Shown here in pieces: positions 58,136 to 64,000 of a stretch of 64,000 bases of DNA; the stretch's first letter is position 1, and each line of letters starts with the position of its first letter. A model generated the notes under the pieces. The model was given only the letters and a program-made list of their open reading frames with translations, was not told the DNA's origin and made no database searches. Source of the stretch: Chloranthus sessilifolius (Eukaryota; Streptophyta; Magnoliopsida; Chloranthales; Chloranthaceae); the NCBI GenBank assembly GCA_021018995.1, contig CM037587.1, forward strand, positions 59,308,104 through 59,372,103, given 5' to 3'. Made by a program: the position numbers and the translations under genes.

Positions 58136-58440
58136 GTGAAAAATCAATTCGCAAAGAAAATAAATTCGTTTCGAAAAGTATAATTTCCTTTTCGAAAAGG
58201 ATCTGGACCTGTAACCAACTGCTTAAAAAGAATGATAAACTTTTCGAATAGATGTTTCTGAAGCCTTTTACTTTTCGAATAGGTGGTTCTGAAGCTTTTT
58301 GCCTTTCGAATGGTACTGATGCCATTCTCCTTTTCAAAAAAGGACTGTTTTGAACTTTTCGAAGACTTCAAAGATGCTTTGCGAAAATCAATTTAAGCAC
58401 ATTTAAACCCTTTCGAAGCAAGGGTTTCATATTCGAAAGC
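58136..58440 (+). promoter_or_regulatory. TTCGAA palindrome cluster upstream of A2 extra ORF
   Basis: About ten TTCGAA-core motifs, including the perfect CCTTTTCGAAAAGG (58187-58200) and CTTTTCGAATAG (58240-58251 and 58271-58282). These are the same motifs as in the LTR, in the other orientation. Confidence 0.85.
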
Positions 58441-58610
58441 ATTCCCAGAGTGTCCTGTTTCACAGAAAACCCATTTTCCTTCTATCCCTGCGTGCTTTTG
58501 GAGCTTAGATCCAATTTCCTTCATTTCTATTCCTCTGAGTAAGCTTGAAGAGAAGGACCCATTGCTTCTGATCCTGGTGGATTTAATCAAACGATCAAAG
58601 ATTTCAAGCA

Positions 58611-58619
58611 AAACCCTAG
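58611..58619 (+). promoter_or_regulatory. Telo-box upstream of A2 extra ORF
   Basis: AAACCCTAG, 97 bp before the ATG at 58716, in a sequence that looks like a plant 5' UTR. Confidence 0.6.
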
Positions 58620-58715
58620 ATTTCGGTATTTTTCTTTGCATATCCTATGTTTCTGTTTTACAAAGTTGATTTCTGTGTCAGCATACATTGTGTGAGATTC
58701 AAACAAAGTTTTAAA

Positions 58716-61109
58716 ATGGGGAAAGCTGAAAAATCACTGGCTGCAATGTTCCCTAGGTCTTCTGCTAAGAAAGTTAGTAAACTCTCCACCAAAGGAAAAG
58801 CCAAAACCTCAGCCAAGAGGAAACTTTCGATAGATAAAGCTGATAAGATTAAGAAAGGGAAGAAGGTTAGACATGAGGAACCCATCCCAGCAGCTGACCC
58901 TAGTCCTGAGCCTGAGCTTCCTCCTCTTCCTATGCATTTGGTACTGCCAAACCCTTTCATTGAAGCTCAGAAGCTGATCCCAGAGCTTATTATTGATGAA
59001 ACTTTTTTCTTGAACAAACCTGAATGTAAGCTATCCTTGAACTACATCGGGGATGCTTCACTGAGAAATATCCTAACCCCTCTTCCTGAGAAAATCTATC
59101 CAAGAATGGTGAGATTATGGTACCAAAACATGGTGAAAGTGACTGAGAAGGATGCTAATGTCCCAACTCTTATAATTTTCATTGATGATTGTGATTTAAA
59201 CAGTCACTTATGAAGACATTGGAAATGCCTTGGGAATACCATTTCAGCATGATCCGGCTGGTCCTTTGGCTGCACCAGAGACAGCTTCTTTTAGAGAAAT
59301 GGCTGCACATCTAACCCAAGGCATAGTTGGAACTGGACAATCCATCATGAGGAGAGACTTAGCACCTCAATTTTTGCTGATGGATTCCATTTTGAGAGGA
59401 TGTTTTTATGTCACTGGGCATAGTCAGGAAAGAAGGACACCCATTTTGGAGGCCCTCTTTCATTTTTCAAAAGGGCAATTCTTCAATGCCCCTATGCTGA
59501 TTTTTGAAGCCATGGCTGACATTAGTGCCAAGATAAAGAAGGAACAAAAAATAGCTGGAATACCATTTGGAAGGCTGATCATAGCCCTACTTAGGGCCAA
59601 ATTTGACATTGATGAGCAAGAGCCATTTGAAATGTATCCCCTCATGCTTTTAGGAAGAGGGCTTGGACTACAAGCCAAACCATGTTGGATAGAATGAGGG
59701 AGGAAGCTGAGCCAGCTCAAGAACCTGATATACCTGCACCTGAGGTGACCAGCTCTTTAGTTGCACCCACTGCCCCTGCAATTGCCAGAGAACCTGCTAT
59801 ACCGGAACCAGAGGTGACCAACTCTTTAGCTGCACCTATTGCACCTGAAGCTGACATTGAGCATACTACCATTGCGAAAGTGACTAGCTCTTTAGCTGCA
59901 CCCATTGTTGAGGAGGTCATCATCTTACCCACTTCACCTAGCACAACTCCTATTCCTTCACCCATTCCAGCAGTACCATCACTCATCACCACCATAATCC
60001 CAATTGCAGACTATCCCCCTACACCAACCACTCTAGCCATACTTACACCACCAATTTCACCTAACAATGTCCAAGATATCGCCACAGATTTTGTTGAACA
60101 CTCTCCTAGCACTCCTCTCCTCCAAAGCTTCTCAGGTTCACCTGCTCATTCAACTCATACACCTAAAATCACTCATACCCCTGAACCTGAGATATTCACA
60201 ACAGAGGCCTATTCATCTTTGATGGGATCTATCTTGGAGAATATTGGGCTTCAATCTGTTCCCATACCTGACCCTCCTCATTTCACCCATTTGGCTACTT
60301 CCCCCTTTACAGCCATTTCACCCATTGCCCCTCAACCATCTACATCAATTTTACCAGCCCCTACTTTGCATACCACACCCACACCTGACACAATTAACCA
60401 AATCTTCACCTTTCTCCAATCCATCCAAGCCCAACTACAGATCAACACAGACAACCAGCCTGTGACAAATTCCATTCTCCAAACCTTGGCCTCCACATCC
60501 CAAACAACCACCGTAGCCACAGTACCTTTTGTTTCTGACCATGCTACCCAATTCGAACCTGAGGCAATACTTTTAGATTCACTTACACCCATCCTTAATG
60601 TCTCTGATCAAGCCACCACTGCTGGAATACATATGGTCCCCTACCACTCCATTCCCATCCCATGTTTTGCCACTCTTAAAAGGGCTATGGAAGATAACCC
60701 TTACATCTTTCACGACGTCCTTAAGGGGATTGCGGATTTCCACACTTACATCAAAACCCCTTATGAAGAACAGATTCAGAAGCTGGAGCTGTTTATGAAA
60801 TTTGAGAGAGAAAAGATGCGAGACCTGTTGAGCCAAACATTTCAGATGGTTAGGAGTGAGCAGCACAAAGTTACCATGTTACAAGAATGTCTGGCACAAG
60901 AAAAACTGAGGAGTGAGAGACTTGAAAAATATATTGGCCTCACCAAAAAGATCAAATCTGAGGAGTACACCGAGCTTCAAGCCACAATCCAGGAGAAAGC
61001 TAAATCGAGTTCAGACTCCAATACTGACTCAAGTTCTGACTCTAACAGTGATTCCAATTCTAACCCCATTGAACCAACTTATGATACAGATTTTGACCCC
61101 AGTTATTAG
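58716..61109 (+). pseudogene. Extra ORF of A2, 'putative plant transposon protein' type, two compensating frameshifts
   Basis: Start MGKAEKSLAAMFPRSSAKKV at 58716. I preferred this ATG over the upstream one (58647) because it begins the basic NLS-like region. The conserved domain includes LRNILTPLPEKIYPRMVRLW and YQNM. After a one-base shift near 59200 it continues with EDIGNALGIPFQ, MRRDLAPQFLLMDSILRGCF, ERRTPILEALFHFSKGQFFN and APMLIFEAMADI. A second shift near 59680 returns to the first frame, with a long Pro/Thr/Ser-rich region, a coiled coil (about 60760-60990, EEQIQKLELFMKFEREKM) and an acidic Ser/Asp tail. Homologous to the C and D extra ORFs. Athila elements often have such 3' ORFs ('env-like'). 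I see no signal peptide or transmembrane segment here. Confidence 0.8.
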
Positions 61110-62889
61110 AATACCTTGTACATGTTTGTTTTGTTGGTTCGGTAGTGTGCAATTAATGTTTACTGTTGACTTTTGTAATTTGCAATTACTGTGCATTTCT
61201 TGTCTTTCTTCTCTGTCAATCTGCTCTTCGTTTTTTGTTCTTTTCTTTTTGCTCATGCACTTCTGGACCAGTGAGGACACTGCTCATCATAAGTTTGAGG
61301 GTGAGGCAGAATTGCCAATAGTTTAGTTAACATCAATACAGCATATGAGCAGCAGAATTTTTGAAATTGAAGTGTTTTCACACCCGCTTATTTTTGAAAA
61401 AAAATGAGGAAGTTAAAACTTTTTAAAATTAATTTCCTAAAGTAATTCTAATACTTTCATGAAGTGAATGTCAGAAAATTTTCAAAAGAAAATTGATGTT
61501 TTAGTAAACCTAAAAAGAGAGGAAACAGTGATGATATACCTCAGGAATTTGATAGAAAACCACACCTAGTGAGATTTGGGCCTGAAATGTATTCTTTGGA
61601 GGTATGAATTAGCAATTTTTTCTGCTCTAGGGACTGTTTGAACTTGCTTACTATCACTAGAAGTTACACATATCCAAATTGAAATAATTTGACAGCAATC
61701 ATGATATTAAAGACATGATGTAAGGCCCCCTTTTGGACAATTTGAACTTCAAAAAAATCCCCACCTTTTAAAACGGCCCTTGGTACACACCATTTGAGCT
61801 TTATAAATCTAAGATTTCTTTGAAACCTCATTAACAAACCTCATCAACCTCATTTAGCTGAATCCTCACTCTAAAAATTCAGAAGGTAAAGGAAAGGAAG
61901 CTGAAGAAAGGAGAGTTGGGTAACAGTTGATGATAGAAAAAAAAATAGTTGAAGGGAAATGATGTATCAGCAGAAGAAGTGTGGCATTCCAGTCAAATGT
62001 CATTTTGTAAAAAAAAAAAAAAAAAAAAAAAACAAAGAACAAAAAAAAAGGGGAAGAAAAGTCATTTCATTTGAAGTTTGAAAAAGAAAGAGAAAAAGAT
62101 GGTCACTTTGGCTCTGAAAATTCAAAGGAGAAAATGAAATTGTGATGAATTAAAGGTGTATCTGTCACTTCCTTACCTTGACTGACTTCTAGATTTTGGA
62201 ATCCATTCCAACCCCTTTATTCTTGATAAATTTCACCCATAAGCCACATTACAACCCAAGTTAAAGTCCTTACTGATCAATGATGGATTGAGCTGTCACA
62301 TGGAGATAAGGATTTGTATAATCTATGGTGAAAAGAGCAGTGAATTCAGAACTAAAAAGCAATGCCTATGCTCCTGCTTACAGCCCTATTTGAGGGCTAT
62401 AACTGCTCTTGAGCTGTGTGAAATAGTACAACCCTCTTACTTGCATGATGAGTGAAAATCCTGGAGAGAGTTGAATTTAAAATCAACTTATTGGGGTAAC
62501 ATCAAAACTAAATTCTCAAATAGAAGGCAAGCTTTTCATTAATTTGTCTTGTAAAAACTTTTTGACACAAACTGAGTGAATGGTAAAAGGAATTACAGCA
62601 GAATTTTAGTTTTAAACTGATATTTTCTTGAGATTCCTCTACTGACCGATGGGTGTGAATAACTGATTGGATGAAAGTGCTTAATGTAACTGCATTGATA
62701 TTAACTGATTTATTGGAGAAGTTTGTGGGTACCTTCACTGAAACCCTCAGGAGACTTCACTCCTCCACTAGGGATCACCCAGGGGTTTAAAAGGCTTGTT
62801 GCATACTAAATGCAACTGTGCTCTCTACAAAAATGGTTTTTTTCATTCTGTTTTTAAATTTTGTCTTTGCTCAGGGACTAGCAAAGCTT
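61110..62889 (+). other. 3' noncoding region of A2
   Basis: No gene. Matches the minus strand of 2531-4321 and 35524-37328. Contains an A run of about 23 (62009-62031) and A/G-rich stretches. Confidence 0.75.
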
Positions 62890-62902
62890 AGGTTTGGGGG
62901 TG
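62890..62902 (+). other. Polypurine tract of A2
   Basis: AGGTTTGGGGGTG directly before the 3' LTR start. Confidence 0.85.
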
Positions 62903-64000
62903 TGTTAAGAACTGGAAAATACCATTTTCCATCCCTTAACCTGAGTCTTGATAGACCTTTGAGAGTACTAAATAAGTGTTTTTAGCGTTTGTTTTATAGT
63001 TAACAATAAAAGTAGGCTTAACCCTGAAAGCAGCTTAAAAGTGCTAAAAAGATGATGACTCATGCTAATCTAGTGGAAGAAGGAGAAGGGACAACCTCAC
63101 TGGCTGTCAAAATGCCTAAACTAAAGAGGGCAAAAGCCTGGTTTCAACCTGGAAAGAGGTTTGGAGCTATTCAAACAAAAGAATGCATTATAGAATGCTT
63201 TTCAAAAGGATTCCTGAACTATTCGAAAAGAACCTGAACTTTGCGAAAAGAACTAAAAGCTCTAGGCTTAGTTTTCGAAGAACACCTGAACTATTCGAAA
63301 AGATTTCTGACCTATTCGAAAAGAAGAGAACTCCTTGAGAACAGCACCAGAACTGTGCGAAAAGAGCTTCAGAAGTTACAGTACCTTGCGAAAAGTTCTC
63401 CAAACTGTGCGAAATGGTATTCTGAAGACTCCCCGCATCTGCAAGGGCAATTCAGTAATCTCTGCATGCGCCCCAATGCATTTAAAAATTCAGGGACATT
63501 TCAGAAGATTCTGAGCACGAACCAAAGGCATATTCCACTCCATGTGAACACCCAAAGATGAAATTACTTGGCGGGAACTTCTAAAAGCTCAAATAGATTT
63601 TTGAATTACATAACAGAATTGATGCTTCTGTCACCTGATTGGCTGAACCAGATCAAGCAGTTCTGATTGGCCAAAACAGATCTAGATCCTTGTGCTCGAC
63701 TCCTATTGGTTGATACAGATCTAACCAATTCTGATTGGTTGATACACATCTGAGCTGGACTTGGGGAAAACTATAAATAGACAAACCATTTGCCCAAGTT
63801 GGGTATCCAGATTTTGAGTTTCATTTCTGCTGCCCCATTTCCAATTCAGATAGCTTGTCTGGAACCTCTGTAATAGCCTAGCTTTTATTTGTAACTGAGA
63901 ACTATGAGATACTTATGTAATTCAAGTGAGAATTGTATTCAAGACTACAATTCCGAGAGCTGCTTAAGCTGTGCTCTGTAATTGTAATGGTGAATTTGAA
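62903..64000 (+). repeat. 3' LTR of A2 (cut by window end)
   Basis: Begins TGTTAAGAACTGGAAAATACC. TTCGAA cluster at about 63199-63415 and TATA box CTATAAATAG at 63771-63780. Matches the 5' LTRs with a few percent changes. Confidence 0.9.

Larger units (their letters stand above)
37540..64000 (+). mobile_element. Athila-lineage retrotransposon A2 (interrupted by C, 3' LTR cut by window end)
   Basis: 5' LTR 37540-39320 plus 52166-52244, primer site 52254-52271, gag, protease, RT, RNase H, integrase, then a TTCGAA motif cluster, an extra ORF, a 1.8-kb 3' noncoding region, purine tract and 3' LTR from 62903. This is the only copy in the window showing the full gene order of the family. All gag-pol frames are broken. 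Confidence 0.9.

Noticed and set aside
58620-58682. Short intron (GTATTT...GTCAG) in the 5' leader of the A2 extra ORF
   Set aside because: About 55 nt is below the usual minimum for plant introns, and the borders are weak.
59190-59215. TTTAAAC heptamer at the end of the first A2 extra-ORF frame, as a -1 ribosomal frameshift site
   Set aside because: The downstream homologous frame needs a +1 change (skip one base), not -1. The -1 frame hits a stop after about 40 codons and has no homology.

Overview
This window is plant nuclear DNA, probably from an angiosperm. It is made almost entirely of nested Ty3/gypsy LTR retrotransposons, and I see no host gene, tRNA or rRNA. The plant assignment rests on Athila-lineage gag-pol with a tRNA-Asp primer site, a Tekay/Del chromovirus with a tRNA-iMet primer site and a chromodomain, an antisense plant-mobile-domain (PMD) gene of the kind carried by Tat-like elements, and plant-type introns. 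Nearly all reading frames are broken. Many breaks are CAG-to-TAG changes, as expected from decay of methylated DNA. The species cannot be told from the sequence.

Layout. (1) 1-13002 is copy I of a duplicated block: a large palindrome of two opposed LTRs (element G, 1-2517), the 3' noncoding region and extra-ORF tail of G on the minus strand (2518-4532), then an Athila element (A1) with 5' LTR, gag, protease, RT-RNase H, a four-unit internal tandem array and integrase. (2) At 13002/13003 the integrase is cut and joined head-on to a second, minus-strand Athila-type element (B, 13003-19454). (3) 19455-28951 is a Tat-like remnant (E) carrying a seven-exon antisense PMD gene, with a 3.3-kb solo LTR (F, 20703-23987, target duplication ATAGT) inside one exon. 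(4) 28952-33013 is the 3' part of a minus-strand Tekay-like element (D). (5) 33014-64000 is copy II of the duplicated block. Its Athila element A2 is better preserved and includes a long extra ORF and the start of its 3' LTR. A complete 12.84-kb Tekay element (C, 39321-52160, minus strand, target duplication TTTTA) sits in its 5' LTR.

Main discovery. Four element families (A, C, D, E) each carry an extra ORF beyond gag-pol, and each has its own palindromic DNA motif in two places: clustered in its LTR, and clustered again just upstream of its extra ORF. The motif cores are CCTTTTCGAAAAGG (A), TTTCGATTAATCGAAA (C), CTTGCCGCGGCAAG (D) and CTTGGCGCATG...CATGCGCCAAG (E). In A, C and D the extra proteins are recognisably homologous although the elements belong to different lineages (Athila and Tekay). 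They have basic N-termini, and their promoters contain a telo-box (AAACCCTA) close to the start codon. I infer an element-encoded, probably dimeric, DNA-binding regulator acting on its own LTR and its own promoter, in the manner of the VANC anti-silencing proteins of VANDAL transposons.
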